Of a DNA stretch of 64,000 nucleotides, positions 15,880-22,708 are shown piece by piece. The stretch spans positions 558,001 through 622,000 of the forward strand of contig OZ243042.1 in assembly GCA_965212085.1 (NCBI GenBank), written 5' to 3'. Within the stretch, counting starts at the first letter, position 1. Every line of letters starts with the position of its first letter. This DNA comes from JAHRAW01 sp965212085 (GTDB lineage: Bacteria > Pseudomonadota > Gammaproteobacteria > Arenicellales > Poriferihabitantaceae). Position numbers and translations under genes: made by a program. The notes beneath the pieces were generated by a model, which did no database searches, was not told the origin of the DNA, and saw only the letters and a list, made by a program, of their open reading frames with translations.

Positions 15880-18384
15880 TTAGAAGCGTAGCGAACCGGT
15901 CAGCCGGATGTTATGGCCGATGTCGTTGTCGTCTTTCTCGGTGCGTTCGCCGGTCAATTCCAATCGCAAGCCGCGTTTACTCCATTTGCCCAATGCATTG
16001 GAGAAGTCCATTCCCATTTGTTGACTACGGCCGTCTTTGGTCCAGCCGGGTTTCAAGGTGAAGGTAATCCCACGGCCTTGTGCGCCGGGGTCATACCGCA
16101 CTTGCAAACTGGCGTTCCATTCATCGTAGTCTTCCTCTTCGTGCGCCACCAAAGCATTGACTTCCCCCTGCATGCTCAAACCACTCGCCGGGTGGCGGTA
16201 GTCAAAGCCCAATCCCAAATCCGCACCGCTACCTTGTTCGGCATCGCCGTCATCCCAACGCAGGCCGAGTTCCCAGTTCGGGGTGAATCGGGCGCCGTTT
16301 GGGGAGGGCGTTCCCGGTGCGCGGCCTTGCATGGCAAGGCGCAGGCGTTGGGAGTCTGCGGTTACTGCCGGCAGGTCGGCTTCCTCATCGGCTTCGGATT
16401 CCAGTTCCACGGCAAAGGCGCTGGCTTTCCACGACCATTCGCTGCGTTTGTAAGTGGTCAGGTCACCGGATACGCCGGCGGCGATCATTTGCATTTCAAT
16501 ATCCACGTCGGTAGTTTCGTCATCGCCATCGGTGGCCAGTTCGGCTTCGCCTTCGCCGTAGCCGAGGACTACCCAGGCGTTGGTGGCGTCATTTGGTTGC
16601 CATTGAATATAGGGCAGGATGCTGGTCAGGTCGGCTTGCAAATCGCCCTGGATGTCGTCTGCTTGATCGTCATAATCTATTTCGCCGTTGCTTTCGGAGA
16701 TGGCGAGGCCGAGGCGGGTGCCGTTCGGGGTGCGGTAGTCTGCGCCGAGGTAGGCTGAGGTTACATCGCCGTCTTGTTCAAAGTCGTCTTCGGGTTTGCC
16801 GTCGAAGTTGGTGGTGGTGGCGCGTGCCCAGAGGCTCCAGCCGGAGGTGGCGGTGGCATCGTCATTCAGGTTTAGGTGGAACGCGCTTTTCATCAACAGG
16901 TCTTTGGCGGACATTGTGGTGGTGTTCGCTGAGTCATGTTCAACTGGATTCCCGATACGATGAAAAACATGGTCGCTATCGCTCCCTGTTTTTCTATCGT
17001 TCGGGAATGACACCGAGGGTGATTTGTATTTTTGTGGGTATGACGCCGAGAGCGTGTTAACAACGCTGCCGTCATTCTCGAGCGTTAGTGTCCGTTGCCG
17101 CGTTAGCGGCTTACGGACACTTGCGACTCGGGAATCCAGGGTTTGGGCGGGGGTGGTGGTCGCTAACTCAAACTTGTGGCCGCCGATGGTGAAGTGGCTG
17201 GTGTTTGCGGTTGTGCCGGTGTTGCTCAGGTAGTCTTCAAATACGCCCACCGTGCCGGTGGCGAAGGCGCGCCCGAACGCCGCAAGGGTTTTTTCCACAA
17301 CGCGTTCGTTGCCGAATTGTCCGATGGCGATGGTGAAAGTCTGTTGCGCGGTGTTGGCGCCGGCGGGGTCCATGTCGGTGACGGTGTAGGTGTATTCAAC
17401 GGCGTCTTGTTCGGTGGTCGGGGTGCCGGCCAAAACGCGGGTGGCGGGGGTGAAAGTCAGGCCGTCCGGCAAGGCTTCGGTGATGGCGTAGGTGAGTGCG
17501 CCTTCGCCGCCGGTGGCGGTGGGCAGGGTTACGCTGATGGGTTCATCGGGGGCGTATCTTTGGCGGGGGATGGTGGCGTCGAAAATCAAGGGGGCGGCGA
17601 TCACTTCAAGGTCGAAGGTGAGGGGGGTGGGGGTGGTGCTGCCGTCGTCATCGGTGGCGGTGTAGGTGTACTCCGTCGGGGTGGCCATGGCCGCCGCCGG
17701 GGTGCCGGTGATGGTCGGGGGGTTGGCGGTGCCGTCAAATATCAGGTTGGCGGGCAAGGCCGGGGTGAGGGTGTAGGTCAGGGCGCGGTTGCCTTCGGTG
17801 GCGATGGGCAGGGCTACGTTGACGGCGGTGTTGGCGAAGTAACTTTGGGGGAGGATGGTGGCGGTGCCGAAGGTTGGGATGGCGTCTGGTTCGGTGCTGA
17901 TGGTGACTGTTGGTCCAAGTGGGTTGTCGCCATCGCTGTCCATGACTTGGTAGAGGGGGTCCAAGGGAGGGCCGCTAAAGGTCGGTGTACCGGAGAGAAT
18001 GCGCGTATTTCCATCCACAGTCAGACCTGGAAGTGGTACGAAGAAACTGTAGATAAGCGGCGGGTCACCGCCGGTGGCCGCCGGCAGGGTTACGGGCGTG
18101 ATGGGCTTGTTGAACGTGAATACCAGGTTGGGGAAGGTCTGGTCGCCGAAAGTCGGCACGAGGTTGGCTTGGGCTGAGGCGTGGTGGGCTGGGATGAAGG
18201 TGAAAACGAGGGCGAACAGGGCGAGGGCGGATGCCTTGTTTAGTAAGGTTAGCGGCTTATTGTGTGTATCGGGGGGGGGGGGGGCAGGAATGGTCGTTGA
18301 TATGCCCGCAGGCGTGGTTTTATGCGGTTTTAGCGGGTTTTTGACTGTATTTTTGACTACGGACGGGAAGTGGGAAAAGGACAT
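15880..18384 (-). CDS. Autotransporter-like outer-membrane protein with Ig-like repeats, phase-variable candidate
   Basis: This 834-aa protein starts at ATG 18384, chosen because AGGAG lies 8 bases upstream and an extended -10 promoter precedes it; a longer frame runs into a repeat. A C14 tract (18271-18284) encodes residues about 34-38, before a long signal sequence (about 48-72, KASALALFALVFTFIPAHHASA). Residues about 75-350 hold three Ig/cadherin-like repeats, each with an ITGTP or LSGTP motif and a YTVTDxD-type strand. Residues about 485-834 alternate like a beta-barrel and end in NIRLTGSLRF with a terminal Phe, as in autotransporters. Residues about 416-480 are encoded by palindromic repeats B and A. 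It is presumably a surface adhesin; the target is unknown. Confidence 0.75.
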   Translation of the reverse strand: MSFSHFPSVVKNTVKNPLKPHKTTPAGISTTIPAPPPPDTHNKPLTLLNKASALALFALVFTFIPAHHASAQANLVPTFGDQTFPNLVFTFNKPITPVTLPAATGGDPPLIYSFFVPLPGLTVDGNTRILSGTPTFSGPPLDPLYQVMDSDGDNPLGPTVTISTEPDAIPTFGTATILPQSYFANTAVNVALPIATEGNRALTYTLTPALPANLIFDGTANPPTITGTPAAAMATPTEYTYTATDDDGSTTPTPLTFDLEVIAAPLIFDATIPRQRYAPDEPISVTLPTATGGEGALTYAITEALPDGLTFTPATRVLAGTPTTEQDAVEYTYTVTDMDPAGANTAQQTFTIAIGQFGNERVVEKTLAAFGRAFATGTVGVFEDYLSNTGTTANTSHFTIGGHKFELATTTPAQTLDSRVASVRKPLTRQRTLTLENDGSVVNTLSASYPQKYKSPSVSFPNDRKTGSDSDHVFHRIGNPVEHDSANTTTMSAKDLLMKSAFHLNLNDDATATSGWSLWARATTTNFDGKPEDDFEQDGDVTSAYLGADYRTPNGTRLGLAISESNGEIDYDDQADDIQGDLQADLTSILPYIQWQPNDATNAWVVLGYGEGEAELATDGDDETTDVDIEMQMIAAGVSGDLTTYKRSEWSWKASAFAVELESEADEEADLPAVTADSQRLRLAMQGRAPGTPSPNGARFTPNWELGLRWDDGDAEQGSGADLGLGFDYRHPASGLSMQGEVNALVAHEEEDYDEWNASLQVRYDPGAQGRGITFTLKPGWTKDGRSQQMGMDFSNALGKWSKRGLRLELTGERTEKDDNDIGHNIRLTGSLRF
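16944..17011 (+). repeat. Palindromic repeat, family A, copy 2 (inside the autotransporter gene)
   Basis: This 68-bp copy has arms GGATTCCCGA and TCGGGAATGAC and lies inside the minus-strand reading frame. It is translated as FPNDRKTGSDSDHVFHRIGN without a stop codon. Confidence 0.9.
17071..17139 (+). repeat. Palindromic repeat, family B, copy 3 (inside the autotransporter gene)
   Basis: This copy is 69 bp, one base shorter than the intergenic 70-bp copies, because GTA has become GA before the right arm. It is translated on the minus strand as SVRKPLTRQRTLTLENDG within the autotransporter. Together with copy A2 and a 59-bp spacer it forms a composite of about 196 bp. Confidence 0.9.
18271..18284. 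repeat. Homopolymeric G14 (C14 in coding strand) tract
   Basis: Fourteen consecutive G on the plus strand fall about 100 bases inside the autotransporter coding region, before the signal peptide. With 14 units the start codon, signal sequence and barrel share one frame. A gain or loss of one or two units would shift the frame. Confidence 0.9.
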
Positions 18385-18432
18385 GAGAATTCTCCTGCAA
18401 AGGCAGTGGTGCGGTTGGCTGAAATTAGCCGG

Positions 18433-18441
18433 ATTATACCA
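18433..18441 (-). promoter_or_regulatory. Extended -10 promoter of the autotransporter gene
   Basis: On the minus strand TGGTATAAT is a perfect extended -10 (TGnTATAAT). It lies about 50 bases before the ATG at 18384, giving a leader of roughly 42 bases with AGGAG as ribosome site. No good -35 is visible, which is usual for extended -10 promoters. Confidence 0.6.
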
Positions 18442-18562
18442 TAATCCAAAGAAATGCCATCCCCCAAAATGGGCGGAATATGGCGGTTTTGACGCTGGAT
18501 TGCTCGTATCGTCCCTGATACTCGCCCTACGGGCTACGCGCAATTTTGCTCCCGGCAAAATT

Positions 18563-18626
18563 GTCCCGAATACGCAAGTGTCCGTAAGCCGCTACGCGGC
18601 AACGGACACTAACGCTCGGGAATGAC
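18563..18626 (-). repeat. Palindromic repeat, family B, copy 4
   Basis: This inverted copy has the core GTGTCCGTAAGCCGC and GCGGCAACGGACAC, with the right arm CTCGGGAATGAC intact and the left arm altered (GTCCCGAATAC). It lies between the convergent end of moaA and the start region of the autotransporter gene. It falls in the N-terminal extension of the longer autotransporter frame, which argues against that start. Confidence 0.85.
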
Positions 18627-18656
18627 CCGCGAGGCGGGCATCCATGTCCGTTGCTT

Positions 18657-19757
18657 TCATCCGCCGATGTAGGACATCTCGACTTTTTGCGAGGTTTTTT
18701 TGCCGGGTGGCGGGTGGCGGGTGGCGTTGGACGGGTGGCGTTGGGCGGAGGCTCTTTCGGCGGAGTAGCGGTCGGCGCGGTTTTGCCACAGGGCGGCTAT
18801 TTGCGCGCTCAGGTGGCGCTCGTCGGCGCCGCTTGTGAGCAGTTTTCGCAGGTCGAATCCGGTGGTGGCGAACAGGCAGGTGTAGAGTTCGCCGACTGCG
18901 GACAGGCGGGCGCGGGCGCAGCCGCCGCAGAAGGGCTGGCTGATGGAGGAGATGACGCCGATCTCGCCTTGGCCATCGGCGTAGCGCCAGCGTTTGGCGA
19001 CTTCGCCGTGGTAGTTGGCGTCCAGCGGCTCAAGGGGATACACGGGGTCAATGCGGGCGATGATTTCCCGGGCGGTGAATACGCGTTCCAGGGACCAGTG
19101 GTTGTGATTACCGGCGTCCATGAACTCGATGAAGCGCAGTATCGCGCCGCTGCCACGGAAGTAACCGGCCATGGGCAGGATTTCGCCGGCGTTGACGTCT
19201 TTTTGCACCACCATGTTGACCTTGACCGAATCGAAGCCGGCGCCGAGGGCGTGGTCAATGCCGCGCAGGATGTTCTTGAGGGGGGAGTGGATGCGGTTGA
19301 TGCTGCGGTAGATTTTCTCATCCAGGGCGTCGAGGCTGATGTTGACCCGGCGGATGCCGGCGCGGCGCAACGAGGCGGTGCGTGATTCGGTGAGCAGCGA
19401 GGCGTTGGTGGTGATGGCCAGGTCGTCGAGGTTTTCGATTCGCGCCAGCCTTGCGACCAGGTCTTCGAGATCGTCTCGCAGCAGCGGTTCGCCGCCGGTC
19501 AGGCGGACTTTGCGGACGCCGAGGCGCACGAAGGCGCGCACCAGCCGCTCGATTTCTTCGTAGCGCAGCAGCCGGTCTTTGGGCAGAAACCGGTAGCCGC
19601 GCCCGAACACGTCCCTGGGCATGCAGTACTCGCAGCGGAAGTTGCAGCGGTCGGTCACCGACACCCGCAGGTCGTGCAACGCCCTGCCGTGGCGGTCAAC
19701 GCTGGTGGCGCCGGTGGCGGGTTCGGTGGCGGGCCGGAGAGTTTTGGGGTCGCTCAT
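18657..19757 (-). CDS. moaA: GTP 3',8-cyclase (molybdopterin synthesis)
   Basis: MoaA is a radical-SAM enzyme making cyclic pyranopterin precursor from GTP together with MoaC. The 366-aa protein has the SAM cluster motif CNFRCEYC (Cys38, 42, 45), the GGEPLL segment, the C-terminal cluster CGGCARARLSAVGELYTC and the terminal Gly-Gly (MSYIGG) needed for activity. The start is ATG 19757; a longer in-frame extension looks like leader. The C-terminal 40 residues before GG are longer and more charged than usual. It ends the aldehyde oxidoreductase operon, supplying pterin cofactor. Confidence 0.92.
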   Translation of the reverse strand: MSDPKTLRPATEPATGATSVDRHGRALHDLRVSVTDRCNFRCEYCMPRDVFGRGYRFLPKDRLLRYEEIERLVRAFVRLGVRKVRLTGGEPLLRDDLEDLVARLARIENLDDLAITTNASLLTESRTASLRRAGIRRVNISLDALDEKIYRSINRIHSPLKNILRGIDHALGAGFDSVKVNMVVQKDVNAGEILPMAGYFRGSGAILRFIEFMDAGNHNHWSLERVFTAREIIARIDPVYPLEPLDANYHGEVAKRWRYADGQGEIGVISSISQPFCGGCARARLSAVGELYTCLFATTGFDLRKLLTSGADERHLSAQIAALWQNRADRYSAERASAQRHPSNATRHPPPGKKTSQKVEMSYIGG

Positions 19758-19816
19758 GGAAACCACTGTATTACAACGCCGGCGGGAACGCAACGCGGGG
19801 CCATCAACCGCCCCGC

Positions 19817-20065
19817 TCAGCCGCCTTGAATGGAAGGCCACACGGAGACCACGTCGCCGTCCCGCAGCGGCAGATCCCGCGCCGGGGCGGGCAGGAACTC
19901 GCCGTTCACCATGATCACTTTGACCTCGGCGCGCGGCAGGTGGTAGCGGTCAATGAGTTTATGCGCGGTCATGGAATCGGCGACGGACACCGCGAGGGTA
20001 TTACCATCGGCCTCCGGGGGCAGATATTCGCTCAGGCCGGAAAACAGTTTCAGGGTGATGTTCAT
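19817..20065 (-). CDS. MoaD/ThiS-like sulfur carrier, paralogue 2
   Basis: This 82-aa beta-grasp protein ends in the Gly-Gly (PSIQGG) that would be thiocarboxylated. It begins MNITLKLFSGLSEYLPPEA and has the LPLRDGDVVSVWP strand seen in MoaD-like proteins. Its start overlaps the preceding gene by four bases (ATGA). It is about half identical by eye to the carrier at 20424-20672. One could serve molybdopterin and the other a tungstopterin or another sulfur-transfer step. Confidence 0.85.
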   Translation of the reverse strand: MNITLKLFSGLSEYLPPEADGNTLAVSVADSMTAHKLIDRYHLPRAEVKVIMVNGEFLPAPARDLPLRDGDVVSVWPSIQGG

Positions 20066-20427
20066 CCGCCCCCCTTGTGCAGGTAGCGTTTGTAGCGGCG
20101 CATAAAGTCTTCGAAGCGGGTCTCGCTGAAGCCGAAAAATTCCAGTTTGACGGCGGTCACCGGTATGCGGATGGCGTATATGGCGCGGCTGGTTTCCGGT
20201 TGCAGCGTGAGCCGCACCTGGCGGTTGCCGTCGTGTAGCCGGTACACGCCATCGCCGCGCTTTTCGATGGCAAAAGGCGCCACCGCCGAGGGCAGCCCTT
20301 GCAACAATTCGCGGTGGGTGAATCCCATTTCGGCTTGGTGGGTAAAGTCGGCTTCGGTTTCGGTTTCGGTTTCGGCCTGTGTCATGTCGGATTGGCCGGC
20401 TTGGCCGGTTGGTGCGGGGCGGTTCAT
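20062..20427 (-). CDS. Conserved hypothetical protein between two MoaD-like genes
   Basis: This 121-aa protein starts at ATG 20427, overlapping the upstream MoaD-like stop; longer frames are shadows. The first 35 residues are low complexity, with TETETETE from a GGTTTC repeat (20351-20377). The rest holds a beta-rich core (GVYRLHDGNRQVRLTLQPE, IRIPVTAVKLEFFGFSE) and a basic helix (FMRRYKRYLHKGGG). I do not recognise the family. Because both ends are translationally coupled to sulfur-carrier genes, a role with the aldehyde oxidoreductase or its pterin cofactor is the best inference. Confidence 0.65.
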   Translation of the reverse strand: MNRPAPTGQAGQSDMTQAETETETEADFTHQAEMGFTHRELLQGLPSAVAPFAIEKRGDGVYRLHDGNRQVRLTLQPETSRAIYAIRIPVTAVKLEFFGFSETRFEDFMRRYKRYLHKGGG

Positions 20428-20672
20428 CCGCCGGCCACGGGGGGCCAGATGGCCAGCGCGTCTCCATCCCGCAGCGGCCGGTCGCGATCCTTTTCGGCGA
20501 GATAGACGCCGTTCACCAGCACCAGATGAACCTCGGCGCGGGGCACCGAAAAGCGGTCGATCAACTGATTGGGGGTCACCGTCTCCTCCACCTCCAGGGT
20601 TACCGCGTGTTTGACCGCCGTGGCGGGCAGGTGCCCGGTCAGCGTGGCGAACAGCTTGAAAGTGATTTGCAC
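20424..20672 (-). CDS. MoaD/ThiS-like sulfur carrier, paralogue 1
   Basis: This 82-aa beta-grasp protein starts MQITFKLFATLTGHLPATA and ends PPVAGG, with the terminal diglycine required for thiocarboxylate formation. It has the RPLRDGDALAIWP strand. It lies 40 bases after the FAD subunit gene and overlaps the next gene by four bases. Similar carriers accompany aldehyde:ferredoxin oxidoreductase genes in other bacteria. Confidence 0.85.
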   Translation of the reverse strand: MQITFKLFATLTGHLPATAVKHAVTLEVEETVTPNQLIDRFSVPRAEVHLVLVNGVYLAEKDRDRPLRDGDALAIWPPVAGG

Positions 20673-20712
20673 CTGCGTCGGACGCCTGCATCAAACAACT
20701 TGGCAAACCGCC

Positions 20713-21963
20713 TCAGCCCTGGGTCGCCGCCAGATAGGCTTCCATGAGTTGCAGCGGGTTTTCCATCAGGCGGTTCTTCCACTTGCCGAGGTCAAAGCGG
20801 CCCTGAATCAGGCCGCGGATGATGCCGATGTGCTGGGTCATGCCCAGAGTGTTGGCACCGATCAGGCGCTCGCCTTCAAAGCGCAGGCGGATGTAGCGAA
20901 AGCCGCCGGCGTCCAGAAGTTCGCTGCTGTCGCCGCCTTCGACGCCCTGCCACAGGCCGTAGGAGGCCGAGATCAGGCCGATGGTGTCGAGCACGTTCAT
21001 GGGCACCGCGCCCTTGTGGCGCACCGAGCCGTGGCGGTGCATGTTGTGGGCGGCGATGCGCGCGTGCTCCACTGCGGTGGGCTGAATGGCCTGAACACTG
21101 TACGCGCCGGTGGAGAAATCCTTGCCGCAGGCGGCGTCGCCGGCGGCGTAAATATCGGCCTGTGACGCGGCCATGAACTCGTCCACCCGCACCGCGCCGT
21201 CTTCCAGCACCACGCCGCTGTCGCTCAGGAAATCGGCGTTGGCGCGCACGCCGGTGGCGCTGATTACCAGTTCGGCTTTCACCGTTGTGTCGCCCGCGCC
21301 GCCCACGCGCACCGCGAGGCGCTCGCCGTCTGCTTCAATGGCCGACACCACCGCACCGGTCATCACTTTGACGCCCTTCTGCTCGCACCATTTTTGCAGC
21401 AATGCGCCGCAGGTTTCATCCAGCATGCGCGGCACCATGCGGTCGCCCATCTCGATCACGGTCAGTTCGGCGCCGGCGGAAACCAGCGCTTCAAGGATGA
21501 TGCAGCCGATGAACCCGGCGCCGATCAACACCACCGGCGCGCCCGGCTTGATGCCGGCGGTGATTTTGCGGGCGTCTTCCAAAGTCCAGCAACTGCTGAC
21601 CTTGGGGTGGTCAATGCCGGGAATGGGCGGCGTCAGGGGCTTTGATCCGGTGGCCACCAGCAGTTTGTCGTACTTGCGCGATGCCCCCCCCGACAATTTC
21701 ACTTGCTTCGCTCCAACGTCCACCGACTGCGCGCGGTCGCGCACCACTTCGACTTTGAGGGATTCAAAATAGTCCTGCCGTTTACGCAGGTAGGTGCCGC
21801 TCTCGTCAATCTGCTTCTGCAACAGATAGGGAATCGCCATACGCGAATAAGGCGGCTCCGGCTCGTCGCCGATGAGGGCGATGGTCGCCGAAGGATCAAG
21901 CCCGCGCAAGGTCTCGGCGGCCACCACGCCGGCGGGACCGGCGCCTAATATGATGTGTTTCAT
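20713..21963 (-). CDS. FAD/NAD-dependent oxidoreductase subunit of aldehyde oxidoreductase operon
   Basis: This 416-aa pyridine-nucleotide disulfide oxidoreductase-like protein has an N-terminal FAD Rossmann motif (ILGAGPAGVVAAE), a second dinucleotide motif (VLIGAGFIGCIILEAL) and the FAD-binding IYAAGDAACG. No redox-active CxxxxC is visible, so electrons pass through FAD rather than a disulfide. In Aromatoleum-type complexes the AOR enzyme, a multi-cluster ferredoxin and an FAD subunit form an NAD-linked enzyme; this gene fits the FAD subunit. The C-terminal helix segment after about 370 is family-typical. Confidence 0.85.
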   Translation of the reverse strand: MKHIILGAGPAGVVAAETLRGLDPSATIALIGDEPEPPYSRMAIPYLLQKQIDESGTYLRKRQDYFESLKVEVVRDRAQSVDVGAKQVKLSGGASRKYDKLLVATGSKPLTPPIPGIDHPKVSSCWTLEDARKITAGIKPGAPVVLIGAGFIGCIILEALVSAGAELTVIEMGDRMVPRMLDETCGALLQKWCEQKGVKVMTGAVVSAIEADGERLAVRVGGAGDTTVKAELVISATGVRANADFLSDSGVVLEDGAVRVDEFMAASQADIYAAGDAACGKDFSTGAYSVQAIQPTAVEHARIAAHNMHRHGSVRHKGAVPMNVLDTIGLISASYGLWQGVEGGDSSELLDAGGFRYIRLRFEGERLIGANTLGMTQHIGIIRGLIQGRFDLGKWKNRLMENPLQLMEAYLAATQG

Positions 21964-22038
21964 TGTGGGTAGGGGTGAGGCTTATTGGTGATTAAGGGGT
22001 GGTCAACAGACCGAGCTTTTTTTAAAAATGAGCGCAAA

Positions 22039-22704
22039 TCAAATTATCTTGCATTTTCGCAAGGCATCTTTGAATTGATCGGTTATTTCAATTCGGGCAG
22101 TTGTCGTAGTAGCTTTGTTTACACCGAGAATCCGAAATTTAATCTGCTTGCCGACTTTGATTTGCTCAAGCAACATTTTTGCCTTCGTACCAGTAGCAAC
22201 TTTGTATGGCGAACTTATTGCAAGGATAGCTTGGGTCGTCGCCTGCGACGCTTGTTTTAACGATTCCTCGTACGCCTTTTGTTGCTCTTCAGTAGCGTTT
22301 GGGAGATTGACCGGGATGGCTTGTGGCACGGTTGGTGCATAATCAATAGGCGTGTCTCGTGCGGTGATGTTAACAGTTGGATTGTTGTCGACGCGCATCT
22401 GCACATCACCCAAAACCATGCCAAATCTTCCCCACACGCCAATTCGCGGCCCATCAGGTTGCATTTCGGCGAAAAACTCGTGGGTAATCAATTTGCCGGT
22501 ATATTGCAAAAGACCTTCTTGAACCCCCGACTTAAAACCCTGTTCTGTTGCAACACGACAAAAAGATGTATCCGAGAATTCGTCCGTGTGCAACCTAGCT
22601 TGCCATGGCGGAGGCGCGCAACCGCTCACAATCAAACCAACACAACCCGCTAATATTGCCAAACGAGATTTTCCCACAGGATTTTCCTCGCTGACACGTC
22701 TCAT
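22039..22704 (-). CDS. Putative lipoprotein of unknown function within the aor operon
   Basis: This 221-aa protein has a type II signal peptide: LAILAGCVGLIVSGC, lipobox Cys29. It then carries a conserved-looking mixed region (EFFAEMQPDGPRIGVWGRFG) and a Gln/Ala-rich helix (EEQQKAYEESLKQASQATTQ). I do not recognise the family. It sits four bases after the AOR gene and is noticeably AT-richer than the genes on both sides, so it looks like an insertion that separates AOR from its FAD subunit. There is no evident mechanistic link to aldehyde oxidation. Confidence 0.65.
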   Translation of the reverse strand: MRRVSEENPVGKSRLAILAGCVGLIVSGCAPPPWQARLHTDEFSDTSFCRVATEQGFKSGVQEGLLQYTGKLITHEFFAEMQPDGPRIGVWGRFGMVLGDVQMRVDNNPTVNITARDTPIDYAPTVPQAIPVNLPNATEEQQKAYEESLKQASQATTQAILAISSPYKVATGTKAKMLLEQIKVGKQIKFRILGVNKATTTTARIEITDQFKDALRKCKII

Positions 22705-22708
22705 GGCG

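Noticed and set aside
18385..18558. 58-residue N-terminal extension of the autotransporter
   Set aside because: The ATG at 18384 has a ribosome site and lies downstream of an extended -10 promoter; the extension contains the promoter itself.
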